A stretch of DNA of 64,000 bases from Candidatus Synoicihabitans palmerolidicus (lineage in GTDB: Bacteria > Verrucomicrobiota > Verrucomicrobiia > Opitutales > Opitutaceae): positions 558,001 to 622,000 of the forward strand of contig JAGGDC010000001.1 of assembly GCA_020809425.1 (NCBI GenBank). Reading direction: 5' to 3'. Shown piece by piece: positions 1 through 10,068 of this stretch. Below the pieces are notes generated by a model, which searched no databases, was not told the origin of the DNA, and saw only the letters and a program-made list of their open reading frames with translations. Each line of letters starts with the position of its first letter. Position 1 is the stretch's first letter. Both the position numbers and the translations under genes were made by a program.

Positions 1-446
1 TCCTGGGCGCGGACCATGTCGTGAATGGTGACGAGGGGGAAGTTGATGCCGTAGGGCGCTCCGGTGGCGGGATCGGTGGAGAGAGGACCGGTGGAGCCTT
101 GGCAGCCGCCCAGGACGTTGCTGCAGAGGACGAAGTAGCGGTTGGTGTCGAGAGCCTTGCCCGGGCCGATGATATTGTTCCACCAGCCGACTTTGCGGTC
201 GGTGAGGTGGTGGATGCCGGCGCAGTGGTGATCGCCGGAGAGGGCGTGACAGACCAGGATGGCGTTGTCGCCGGCGGGGTTCAGGTGGCCGTAGGTTTCG
301 TAGCGGAGGGTGTAGCCGGGAATGGTGCGCCCACAGACGAAGGTGAACGGTGCGGTGGACACGTAGTCCCGGGGCACGACCAGGCCGACCTCACCGGGTT
401 CGGCGTGGGCGGCTTCGAATTTGTCGAGCTCGGCGTCGTTCATCAT
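1..446 (-). CDS. metX: homoserine O-acetyltransferase (partial, C-terminus beyond window edge)
   Basis: Minus-strand translation from 446: MMNDAELDKFEAAHAEPGEVGLVVPRDYVSTAPFTFVCGRTIPGYTLRYETYGHLNPAGDNAILVCHALSGDHHCAG...GWWNNIIGPGKALDTNRYFVLCSNVLGGCQGSTGP, the classic MetX N-terminus. Open through the window start, so absent from the ORF track. Confidence 0.9.
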   Translation of the reverse strand, partial: MMNDAELDKFEAAHAEPGEVGLVVPRDYVSTAPFTFVCGRTIPGYTLRYETYGHLNPAGDNAILVCHALSGDHHCAGIHHLTDRKVGWWNNIIGPGKALDTNRYFVLCSNVLGGCQGSTGPLSTDPATGAPYGINFPLVTIHDMVRAQ

Positions 447-699
447 GGGAAAAGAGGATGCAGGAGGCAGTAAGCAGGATGAAGTTGGAAGTATGAAGTA
501 AGAAGTGCGGGGAGCTTGGAGGTGGGAGGTACGGTGTTCGATGTATGATGTGGGATGTGATGGGTATAGTGAGGGGGGAGGGAGAGGCGCGGCAGGACGG
601 GGAAATTATGGAGTTAACGGAGAGAGTGAGCGTTCGTTGACAGAGGGGTAACGGTCGGTAAGCCTCGCGCATGCGTCGTGCCGTGCGCTTTTTGTTGTT

Positions 700-2352
700 T
701 TGCGTCGGGGTGACCGGCGTATTTTTACCTCCGTTTTTGCTCAAGTGGATCGTGTTACTGGAAAGTCTTTTGCGACTCGTTCGGAAGTCATCGCATCCCA
801 TGGGATGGTGGCGGCGAGTCATCCGTTGGCGGCCCAGATCGGATTGGACGTGTTGAAAGAGGGGGGGCAGTGCGGCGATTGCGACGAATGCGGCGCTGGG
901 GTTGATGGAGCGGGGTTGATGGAGCCGACGGGGAATGGGATCGGGGGCGATCTATTTGCGATCGTGTGGGATGCGAAGTCGTAGCGGTTGTACGGGCTGA
1001 ATGGATCAGGTCGGTCGCCCATGGGGTTGAGTTACGATCAGATGCGGTCGGAGTTGGCGGCGTTGGGACGGGAGACGATTCCGCCATTTGGGATGTTGCC
1101 GATTTCGGTGCCGGGCACGGTGGATTCATGGTATGAGTTGCACGCGAAGTTTGGCAAGATGTCGATGGCGGAGTTATTGGCGCCGACGGTGAAGTATGCA
1201 GAGGAGGGGGTTCCGCTGACGGAGTTGATCGCGATGTATGGGCGCAGTGCGGACAAATATTTCAAGGACTTGCCGGGGGCGGCGCATGCGACGTGGGTGC
1301 CCGGCGGGTGGGTGCGCAGAAGGGGGAGATTTTTAAGAATCCGGATTTGGCGCGGACGTTGCGCCGGATCGGAGAAGGCGGTCGGGAGGTGTTTGATCGA
1401 GGAGAGATCGCGGATGAGCTTGATGCGTTCATGCGGGCCGAAGGCGGGTATTTACGGAAGGCGGATTTGGAGGCGCATACGTCGACCTGGGTGACGCCGG
1501 TGTCGGTGAACTATCGCGGTTATGACGTGTATGAATTACCGCCGAATGGGCAAGGGATCGCGGCGTTGCAGATGCTGAACATTTTGGAGGGGTATGATTT
1601 GCGGAGCATGGGATTCAATTCCGCGGAGGCTTTGCATGTGATGATCGAGGCCAAGACATTGGCGTTTGAGGATCGGGCGAAATTTTATGCGGATCCGGAT
1701 TTCGTGGATATTCCGTTGGAGGGGTTGTTGTCGAAGGCGTATGCGGAGGAGCTCCGGGCTTTGATGGATGTGAAGCGGGCGGCGAAACGGGTCGATGCGG
1801 GGGATCCGGCGTTGCAGCAGGGTGACACGATTTACCTGACCACGGCGGACGCGGAGGGGAACATGGTGTCGTTGATCCAGAATAATTAATCGCGGCATGG
1901 GCAGTGGGGCCATGGTGCCGGGGTTGGGTTTTGGGTTTCAGGATCGCGGAGAGATGTTCGTTTTCGAGCCACGGGATCATGCGACTGTGTATGCGCCAGG
2001 GAAGCGGCCGTTTCATACGATTATTCCCGCCTTTGTGATGAATGATGGGGTGCCGTGGATGAGCTTTGGTTTAATGGGCGGGGCGAGGCAGCCGCAGGGG
2101 TACGTGCAGATCGTGGTGAACCTGATCGATTTTGATATGAACGTCCAGGAGGCGGGGGACGCAGCGCGTTGGCAGCATGACGGGTCGACGGACTATGACC
2201 ATGCGCAGATGACGGACGGCGGCTATGTTTATCTGGAGCGCGGTGTGCCGTGGGAAGTGCAGCGTCAGTTGAAGGTGTTGGGGCCCGACTTACGCACTGA
2301 TCGTGGGGGATTTGGTGGGTATCAGGCGATACCGTTGGGACGCGGAGAATAG
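700..2352 (+). pseudogene. gamma-glutamyltransferase family protein, disrupted
   Basis: Consecutive ORFs 700..984, 988..1494, 1293..1889 and 1897..2352 together give a GGT: ASHPLAAQIGLDVL..LMEPTGNGIGGDLFAIVW, VNYRGYDVYELPPNGQGIAALQMLNILEGYD, DTIYLTTADAEGNMVSLIQ / GSGAMVPGLGF. In-frame TAG near 982-984 plus several indels. Confidence 0.85.
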
Positions 2353-2478
2353 CGTGTATATCGGCGCGAGTGAAAGCCGGAAGGATGGACACGCAGTGGG
2401 GTATTGACGCGAGGACGAGGCGCGCGGCGCGCGTGCTGAGGGAGCTGATGGTAACGGTCTTGGGTGACTGCCTACGTT

Positions 2479-5400
2479 TTAGGTTTCAATGGCAGCTGGA
2501 GAGCGACGGAAGAGGGATTTGGTTTTTCGAGGACCATGACCAGGCTGGGGGACCAGGATCAGGATGATGGGCGTGGCGAAGACGATACCGGTGGAGAGGG
2601 TCGTGAGAAGGATGGGGCGAAAGCGGCGGGAAATGGCGAGCAGAGCGGCAGGGAGTGGCGGGTGGCCTTCGCTGCGTTTGTGATTGAGGAAGTCGAGCAG
2701 GACCACGGAGTCGTTGACCACAACACCCATGAGGGCGACGACATCGAACATGGAGATGAAGGTGAGATCGTAGCCCAGGAGGAAGTGGCCGAGAATGGCT
2801 CCGATGACGCCGAAGGGGATGGCGGACATGATCACAAACGGCTGCAAGTAGCTCCGGAGTTGGGCACCGAGAATGATGTAGATAATCATGAGCGCGACGA
2901 GCATGTTGCGGGCGAGGCTTTGCAGATCCTGGGCCTGGTCGCGAGTCTCGCCTTCGAAGCCGTAGCTGAGACTTGGATACCGAGCGCCCAGTTCGGGGAG
3001 GATGGAGGTTTCGAGAAGGGCGATGATGTCGTTGGGAGTGGTGACGGCGGCATCGGCGTCGGCGGTGACGCTCACAATGCGGCGGCCGTTGACGGGGTTA
3101 ATTTTGGAGTAGCCGACTTGCTCGGTGATGGAGGCGACCGCACTGAGAGGAACTTCGGAGCCGTTGAGCAGGCGAATGCGAGTATTGCGCAGGGTGGAGA
3201 TATCCTCCCGCACATCCTTGGGATAGCGTACGTAGACGAGGACCTCGGAGCGACCGCGTTGGATGCGTTGGACCTCGAGACCAAAAAAGGCGGAACGGAG
3301 TTGGCGCCCCAAGTAGGAAGGGCTGAGGCCGACGGCGAGGCCTTCCGGAGTGAGCGTGAAGACGTATTCGGTTTTGCCGGTTTGGTAACTGTTGGCCACG
3401 TTGAGGGTGCCGTCGATTGATTCGAGGGCATGGCGAAGACGGTCGGTGGCTTCGTTGAGGATGTCTTCCCGCGGGTGGGAGAGTTCGATCTCGATGTCGG
3501 CCCCGCCGCCGATGAGGGAGCTCTGAAATTCGAGGGATTCGATACCGGGCAGATCGCGCACCCGTTCACTGATCATGGACTGGATCTCCGAGGCGTCGTA
3601 ACTGCGGTAGTCGGAAGGAAGCAGTTGGACCTGGATTTGACCGAGGTGACTGCCGGTGCGCCCACCGGTGCCGGTGCGCGGACTCCCGCCCGCGGCGGCC
3701 ATGGTGCCGATGCTGACAGAGACGCTTTCAAAGGCGTCGACTCCCGCCTGTTCGGCGACCGTTTGGCGCACCGCGGTGACGGCATCCTCTATACTCTTGA
3801 TGGTGGCTTCGGTGGTCTCGAAGGGAGTGCCTTGCGGCATGGTGAGACTGATGCTGATGCGGTCGCCTTCGATTTGAGGGAAGAAGATGAATCGAACCGT
3901 CCCGGATTTGAGCAGGCCCACGGTGAAGATGGCGATGCCGAGGAAGGCGGCGAGAGTGGCGTAGCGGTAGCGAATGGCGCGACGGGCGAAAGGTATCATG
4001 AAGCCACTCACGAAACGATCGAGCAGGCGATTGGCGGCGTGGCGGGTGGAAGCCATGATCCCTCGACTCCAGCGGGAGGATGTCGACAGATGGGCCGGGA
4101 GGATGAGGTAGGCCTTCAGCAGTGATACCGAGAGGATAACAATGACGACCGCCGGGACGACTTTGATGATTTGTCCGAGCGTGCCCGTGCGGAAGAGCAG
4201 CGGAGCGAAGGCGGCCATGGTGGTCGTCACGCCGACGATGACCGGCGCGATGATGGCCCGAACGCCCTTCAACACGGCTTGTTTGTCGTTGGGATTGGAT
4301 TCCTGAGCTTAGAAGATACTTTCTCCCGTGACGATGCCGTCGTCGACGACGATGCCGAGCACCACGATGAGGGCGAAGAGGGAGACCATGTTGATACTCA
4401 CGCCGAGGGCGCTGAGAATCATGAGCCCGCCGAGGAAGGAGATGGGGATGGCGGAGCTGGTCCAAACGGCGAGTTTGAGATCGAGAAAGAGCACTAGTAT
4501 TAAAAATACCAATACGAAGCCCAGAATGCCGTTGCGCAGCATGAGGCTGATGCGGTCTTTGCGGGCGACGGTCTCGTCCTGTTGCAGGGAGAGCGAGACG
4601 CCGGAGGGCAGGGCGAGAGTATCGAGGTAGGCTTTAACGATGCCAGCGACCTTGAGAGGGTCCTCGCTCTCGCTGCGTTTGACGTCGATGAAGGCGGCGC
4701 GTTCGCCGTTGTAGCGGCTGATGAGATTGGTGTCCTCAAATCCGTCGATAACGGTGGCGATATCGGAGAGGCGCAGCACGGAGCCGTCGGAACGGGAGCG
4801 GATGGGGATGGTGGCGAATTCCGCGCCGGTGTAGCGTTTTTCCTGCACTCGCAACAGGATTTCGCCTTGGCGGGATTCCACGGTGCCGGCGGGAATGTCG
4901 GTGGAGAAGCGACTGATGGCGGTGCCGACATCGTCGAGAGTCAGACCGTAGTGACGTAGTTTGTCTTCCGGTACTTCGATGGAGATTTGGGAGTCGCGGA
5001 TACCATGCAACGAGGTGAGGGCGACGCCGGGAAGTTGTTACAGTTCATCCTCGATGGTATCGGCCCAGAAGCGAAGGGTGGATTCGGGGGTGTTGCCGTG
5101 GATGGCCAGGGTGAGGACGTTGGGCGTGGGTCGGGCCTTTTTGACGATCGGCCGTTCGGCGTTGGCGGGAGGGAAGCCTGAGAGACCGCTGACGGCGGTA
5201 TCGACCTCGTTGTAGACGTCATCGGCGTCGGCGAAATCTTTGAGTTCAACATTGATGACCCCCATGCCTTCGGAGGGGGTGGAAGCGATGCGTTTGACGC
5301 CTTCGATGCCTTGGAGGGCTTGTTCGACGCGACTGGTGATGGAGTCGGCGACTTCGTAGGGCGTGGCGCCGGGGTAGGGGACCGTGACCGTGATGAGGCG

Positions 5401-5568
5401 AAGGTCGATGGACGGGAATGTTTCCGTGCGCATGGTGGCCGCGCTGATGATACCTCCAATGATGAGGAAAAACATCAGGATGTTGGCGGCGACGTGGTTG
5501 CCGTTGAACCATGCGATGCGACCGCGAGGAGGCGGCTCGGGGATCGGATTGGTGGGCGTCGACATCAC
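2479..5568 (-). pseudogene. efflux RND transporter permease subunit (HAE1/AcrB-like), two in-frame stops
   Basis: ORFs 5038..5568, 4309..5010 and 2479..4275 are in register: ...WADTIEDEL*QLPGVALTSLHGIRDSQISIEVPEDKL...GIVTGESIF*AQESNPNDKQAVLKGVRAIIAPVIVGVTTTMAAFAPLLF. Typical RND features (GVVVNDSVVLLDFLN). Confidence 0.9.
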
Positions 5569-6728
5569 TCAGCGGGGGTCGAAGGGGCAATCACGGCGGC
5601 GGTGGGAGCGCCGCTGCGGGAGACTTTCATCCCCGCGGAGGCGCCGGAGATGCGATTGGTGACGACGGTGGCGGAAGGAGGCAGATTCCTCACCGCGATG
5701 GACGTGGCGTCGGTAAATATGATGTCGGGAATGATGGGGCGGAGGGTGTCGTCGTCATTGACCAGCCACAGCATGTCCTCCTGTTGCAGGGCGGCGGATG
5801 GTACGATCGTCGCGGCGGGCATTTCGGGACCGTTCACGGTGATGCGGGTGAAGACCCCGGGAAGCAGATCGGGGAGTGGGGACTTGAAGCCGAAGCGCAC
5901 CGCGGCGAAGCGAGTGACCGGATCCAGGGATGGGGCGCTGCGTTTGAGTATGCCGTCGTAAACGCGAGTGGTGCCGAGGTGATCGGTGGCAATGCGCACG
6001 GATGCGTCGGCGGATGCGAGGAGCGAGGAAAGTTGGCGCCCTTTGAGCGAGGCCACGACGTCGAGGGAAGCGAGATCGAACGCGTCGCCGTAGGATTGGC
6101 CGGCCTGGACATACTGGCCGGACGCGATGCGGCTGGTCAGCACTCGGCCGATGAACGGCAAGGTAAAGTGGGTGCGGCTCAGGGCGAGCGCAGCGTTGGT
6201 GAGTTGGGCCTGGGCAGATTGGAGGAAGGCCTGAGCTTCGGCGAGTTGAGGGCGGCGGGCGACCAGGTCGGGGGCGGGCTCATCGCCGTGAAGCTGGGTC
6301 CACTCGGCGGTGGCGGCCTGAGATTCGGCGGCGGCGAGATCGAGGGAGGTTTGAGCGCGAGCGACTTCGGCCTGGAGGCGACGGAGGTCGAGTTCGTAGT
6401 TGCGGGGATCGATTTGGAAGAGCGAGGTATCGGCCTCGAAGGCCCCGCCAGTGTAGAAGGCGTCGTTGACGCCAATCACGCGTCCACTCACCTGCGGCAC
6501 GATATTGATTTCGACGCGGGCTTCGACGGTGCCGGTGGTGTCGAAAACGATTTGGTAGGGGGCTTGGTGGAGTTCGGCTGTATCCACAAACAGCTCACGA
6601 CTGCCGCCTCCGTTACGGCCGGCGGGGTTGTAGCCATTCTGCATGAGGCGGGTGGCGATCAGGGATACGGAGATGAAAATGATGACGAGCACCAATTGGA
6701 TGATGCCGGTACGTTTGGAAGGGCTCAT
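5565..6728 (-). CDS. efflux RND transporter periplasmic adaptor subunit (membrane fusion protein)
   Basis: MSPSKRTGIIQLVLVIIFISVSLIATRL...VEARVEINIVPQVSGRVIGVNDAFYTGGAFEADTSLFQIDPRNYELDLRRLQAEVARAQ; adjacent to RND permease and OMF. Confidence 0.88.
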   Translation of the reverse strand: MSPSKRTGIIQLVLVIIFISVSLIATRLMQNGYNPAGRNGGGSRELFVDTAELHQAPYQIVFDTTGTVEARVEINIVPQVSGRVIGVNDAFYTGGAFEADTSLFQIDPRNYELDLRRLQAEVARAQTSLDLAAAESQAATAEWTQLHGDEPAPDLVARRPQLAEAQAFLQSAQAQLTNAALALSRTHFTLPFIGRVLTSRIASGQYVQAGQSYGDAFDLASLDVVASLKGRQLSSLLASADASVRIATDHLGTTRVYDGILKRSAPSLDPVTRFAAVRFGFKSPLPDLLPGVFTRITVNGPEMPAATIVPSAALQQEDMLWLVNDDDTLRPIIPDIIFTDATSIAVRNLPPSATVVTNRISGASAGMKVSRSGAPTAAVIAPSTPAE

Positions 6729-6777
6729 GGTCGGAAGGGAGGAAGAGACGGAAAGAGGAAAGTGAGACATTTGGGGA

Positions 6778-8226
6778 TCAGTTGGTCCAGTCGCCGCCCA
6801 GAGCCAGGTAGAGGGAGATGCGGGTGTTCCAGCGGAGTTGCGGAGTGAGGAGCCAAGTTTGTTCGGTGCGGTAGCGGCGCTGCTGGGTGTCGAGGAATGT
6901 CGTGAGGTTCTGGATACCGTTGCGGTAGCGGGACTCCGAGAGCGTTTCGGCGGCGCGGAGGGCGGCAAGAGAGCTGTCTTGGGCGGCGAGTTGAGTGGCC
7001 AGGGACTGGTCGGCCTGGAGGGTGCTTTCCACCTCGCGGAGGGCGTCGAGCACATCGGCGGCGTAGCGGGTGGCGAGTTCGCGGGCGGCGGATTCCTGAA
7101 GGCGGAGGTTGGCTCGCAGGGTGCCTCCAGCGAAGAGACGCTGGGAGATGTTGGCGAGCAGACTGCCGGCGAGTTGATCGCTGGAGAAGAGGTTGGAGAT
7201 GGAAGGGTCGGCAACACCGAGGCGGCCGCCGAGGGTGACTTGAGGGTAGCGGTCGGCGATGGCGACGCCGACATTGGCGGTGGCGGCGCGGGCCCGGAGT
7301 TCCGAGGCGCGCAGGTCGGGGCGGCGGTCCAGCAGGTCGGCGGGCAGCGAGGTCGGAGGGGACGCCGGCGGAGCAAGCAGGGGGAAGGCCGAGGGCTCGA
7401 GTTGAGTGGTGCCGGGAGGTTGCCCGAGGAGCAGATCGAGACGGTAGAGGTCGGCGGTGAGGAGGCGTTCGAATTCAGCGACGTCCGACTGGACGGTCGT
7501 GACGTTGTCTGAGGCGAGGTAGGCATCGGCAAGAGCGGTGCCGCTGGTTCCGAGATCGTAACGACGACGAACCTGTTGAGACAGGGCTTCGCGGTTGGCG
7601 ACGTTTTGGCGGGCGAGTTCGAGGAGGCGGGCGTTAATCGCGATGGAGACGCGACGATTAAGCAGCTCGGCGATCAGGGGGTGGGTGAGCGCTTCGCGTT
7701 CGGCTTGAACGGATAGATAGGAAGCTTCGCTCGATTCGATGGATCGACTGAGTCTGCCGAAGAGATCGAAAGTCCAGGAGACATTCAGGTCGGCGGTAAA
7801 GTGGTCGGCATAGAGCCGATCCGGATTGGTGGGGGCAGCGGGGGTGGGAGTGAATCCGCGAGTGGCGCCAGCTTCCGCGGAAAGGGTTGGAAGACGACCG
7901 TCGCTCTGGCCGCTCTGGATAGCCAAACGCTGGCGAGCTTGAACGACCCGCTCGCGGGATTCTTGGAGGGAGAGGTTGTCGCTGAGCAGACTGGTGACGA
8001 ATTGGTCGAAGAGAGGGTCGTCAATTTGTTGCCACCATGCTGACATGACCGGGGTGCTGGTGGTCGGGGTCGCGTTGATGAAGCTGCCGGGAGGGGGAGT
8101 AGGCAGAGCGGGGCGAGAGGCGTCCGGTCCCACCGTGCATCCAACGAAGAACTGAGTAATTAAAGCAAAGAGTGCAGCGCCCCTGATGGGAGTGAGACGA
8201 GGGAGAGAAATCGGAGCGCGAATCAT
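6778..8226 (-). CDS. efflux transporter outer membrane subunit (NodT-like lipoprotein)
   Basis: MIRAPISLPRLTPIRGAALFALITQFFVGCTVGPDASRPALP...SAWWQQIDDPLFDQFVTSLLSDNLSLQESRERVVQARQRLAIQSG...LPADLLDRRPDLRASE; lipobox and OMF motifs. Confidence 0.9.
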   Translation of the reverse strand: MIRAPISLPRLTPIRGAALFALITQFFVGCTVGPDASRPALPTPPPGSFINATPTTSTPVMSAWWQQIDDPLFDQFVTSLLSDNLSLQESRERVVQARQRLAIQSGQSDGRLPTLSAEAGATRGFTPTPAAPTNPDRLYADHFTADLNVSWTFDLFGRLSRSIESSEASYLSVQAEREALTHPLIAELLNRRVSIAINARLLELARQNVANREALSQQVRRRYDLGTSGTALADAYLASDNVTTVQSDVAEFERLLTADLYRLDLLLGQPPGTTQLEPSAFPLLAPPASPPTSLPADLLDRRPDLRASELRARAATANVGVAIADRYPQVTLGGRLGVADPSISNLFSSDQLAGSLLANISQRLFAGGTLRANLRLQESAARELATRYAADVLDALREVESTLQADQSLATQLAAQDSSLAALRAAETLSESRYRNGIQNLTTFLDTQQRRYRTEQTWLLTPQLRWNTRISLYLALGGDWTN

Positions 8227-8236
8227 GGCGAGGAAA

Positions 8237-8950
8237 GTGGAGGGATTTGCAAACAGGCGGTGACGTGGGCACGCAGAATGGTGCGAATGGTGGTCACGTG
8301 GTCGGGACTGAAGCCGGAACTGTTCAATGCGCGCAGAAGGCCTTCGCGGCTGACGGCGAATGCCCAGCGCTTGGCCTACGAGCGCATGCACGCGAATTTT
8401 GATTTCAGAGGATTGAGGGTCGAGACCGGTGCACGCGGCAGATGAGACGTGCGAGCATGATTTGCAGGCGCTCGATGGCACCGTGATACAGGATATGGAA
8501 TGCGGCGGTGGGGCGGGCTTGTTCGCGAACGATGATTCGGGCCCAGGTACGAACTTCGTCCGAAGCCGCCATGAGGTGAGCGAGCTTGTCGATCATATCC
8601 CCGAAAGTGTTCTCGCCAGATGGGCGGCTGAACCCGGTACTTGAGGTTTTTGAGATGAGTTCTTCAGCGGGAGAGCTCAGGTGTAATTGCATGCGAGCGG
8701 AGATGTATTCGGCCACGGCCAAGTAGAGCCCCTCTTTGTTGGTGAAATGATAGGCGATGGCGGCGAGATTGGCGCCGGAAGCCTGGCAAAGCATGCGAGT
8801 GGTCGTGCCTTTGAGGCCGTATTCGCCGAACAGTTCCAATCCGGCGAGGATCAAGGCGTGACGAGTGTCTTCGCTGCGTTTTTCGCGTTTGTCGGAGGAA
8901 CCATGGATTGGAAGAAGGCGAGACCAAGAGCTCACGAACAAATCAAACAA
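8237..8950 (-). pseudogene. TetR/AcrR family transcriptional regulator (frameshift near C-terminus)
   Basis: RHALILAGLELFGEYGLKGTTTRMLCQASGANLAAIAYHFTNKEGLYLAVAEYI is a TetR HTH; the C-terminus continues in another frame near 8450 (DPQSSEIKIRVHALVGQALG...). First gene of the efflux cluster. Confidence 0.82.
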
Positions 8951-9139
8951 ATGATTTAATTCCAGGAAGGGAGGTGATTATTTGAGAGGAAATTTGCAAA
9001 TTGGAGGGATGTGAGGCGAGGAGGCGCAGAGGAGAGGGCAGGATTGTCAGATGAGAGGGATGAAATGGGATATTTGAAACGTGCCTTGACATGGACTGGT
9101 CTGTCAGGCCGGCTAATCGGCCCTTTAACGATTCACAAC

Positions 9140-9283
9140 ATGCAACCGACTTTCCGCCCACACCGCAAAAAGCGCTTCCGCAAGATTGGCTTTCGTGCCC
9201 GTATGGCCACTCGTGGTGGCCGTGCAGTCATCAACGCCCGCCGTTGCAAAGGCCGTAAGCGTCTGACCGTCGCCGACTGCTGA
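9140..9283 (+). CDS. rpmH: 50S ribosomal protein L34
   Basis: [47 protein letters not shown]. Confidence 0.97.
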   Translation: MQPTFRPHRKKRFRKIGFRARMATRGGRAVINARRCKGRKRLTVADC

Positions 9284-9321
9284 GCCTTTCTGGCGCGTTT
9301 TTAATTAACCAACGAAGCACC

Positions 9322-9699
9322 ATGCGCTTCCGTGCCGAATCGCACCTGCGAAGGCCGGCAAAATTCGCCTCGGTGCGAGCCCACGGCCGCCGCTATCATT
9401 GCGGCGGTTTTGTGTTGTGGGCCTCGAAACGGTCGATTGAGCCGGTGGGAAACTCCGTGCCGATGGCCGGCCCCCGGGCAGGATTTGTGGCATCGAAGGC
9501 CGCGGTGGGAAACGCGGTGGCGCGAAATCGAGCGAAACGACGTCTGCGGGAGGTCTTCCGATTGAAACAAAATTTAGTGCCAGCGGAGTATGATTTGATC
9601 TTCCAGGCGCGTCGGGCGCTCAATCAGCTTGAGTATGGTGAGCTCGAACGGAAATTTGTGAAGGCCTGCGCCTCTTTATTTTCAACTTCCTCCCCGTAA
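9322..9699 (+). CDS. rnpA: ribonuclease P protein component
   Basis: [17 protein letters not shown] motif; follows rpmH. Confidence 0.95.
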   Translation: MRFRAESHLRRPAKFASVRAHGRRYHCGGFVLWASKRSIEPVGNSVPMAGPRAGFVASKAAVGNAVARNRAKRRLREVFRLKQNLVPAEYDLIFQARRALNQLEYGELERKFVKACASLFSTSSP

Positions 9700-10031
9700 T
9701 GTCCCTTTCACGCGTAATGAGAATTTTCCAGACCCTGGTCGCGCTGCCGGCGCGGGGATTGTTGGGGCTCATTCGCGGGTATCAGTGTGCAATTTCGCCG
9801 ATTTTGCCGGCGCTGTTTGGGCCCAACTACGGGTGTCGGTTTCATCCGACGTGCTCACATTATGCGGCAGGGGCGATTCGCGAGCATGGTGCGGTGTTTG
9901 GCACAGGGCTGGCGGTAGGGCGGCTACTGAAGTGCACTCCTTTTCATCCGGACGGGTTTGATCCCGTGCCTCCGGCGCGGCGGTTGCGACCGAAGTGTGT
10001 CAGGGCCAATTCGGCGGCCCAGGTCCGTTGA
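9699..10031 (+). CDS. yidD: membrane protein insertion efficiency factor YidD
   Basis: [68 protein letters not shown]. Confidence 0.95.
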   Translation: MSLSRVMRIFQTLVALPARGLLGLIRGYQCAISPILPALFGPNYGCRFHPTCSHYAAGAIREHGAVFGTGLAVGRLLKCTPFHPDGFDPVPPARRLRPKCVRANSAAQVR

Positions 10032-10068
10032 TATGCGACTCAATTCCTTTCCCTTGATCCCTTTCTGC

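Noticed and set aside
21-473. Plus-strand ORF 21..473
   Set aside because: Antisense to metX, whose minus-strand translation is unmistakable.
2464-6848. Long plus-strand ORFs (for example 2464..3420, 3430..4125, 5511..6848) opposite the efflux genes
   Set aside because: G/A/E/D-rich shadow ORFs typical of high-GC DNA; the minus strand carries clear RND and MFP protein sequence.
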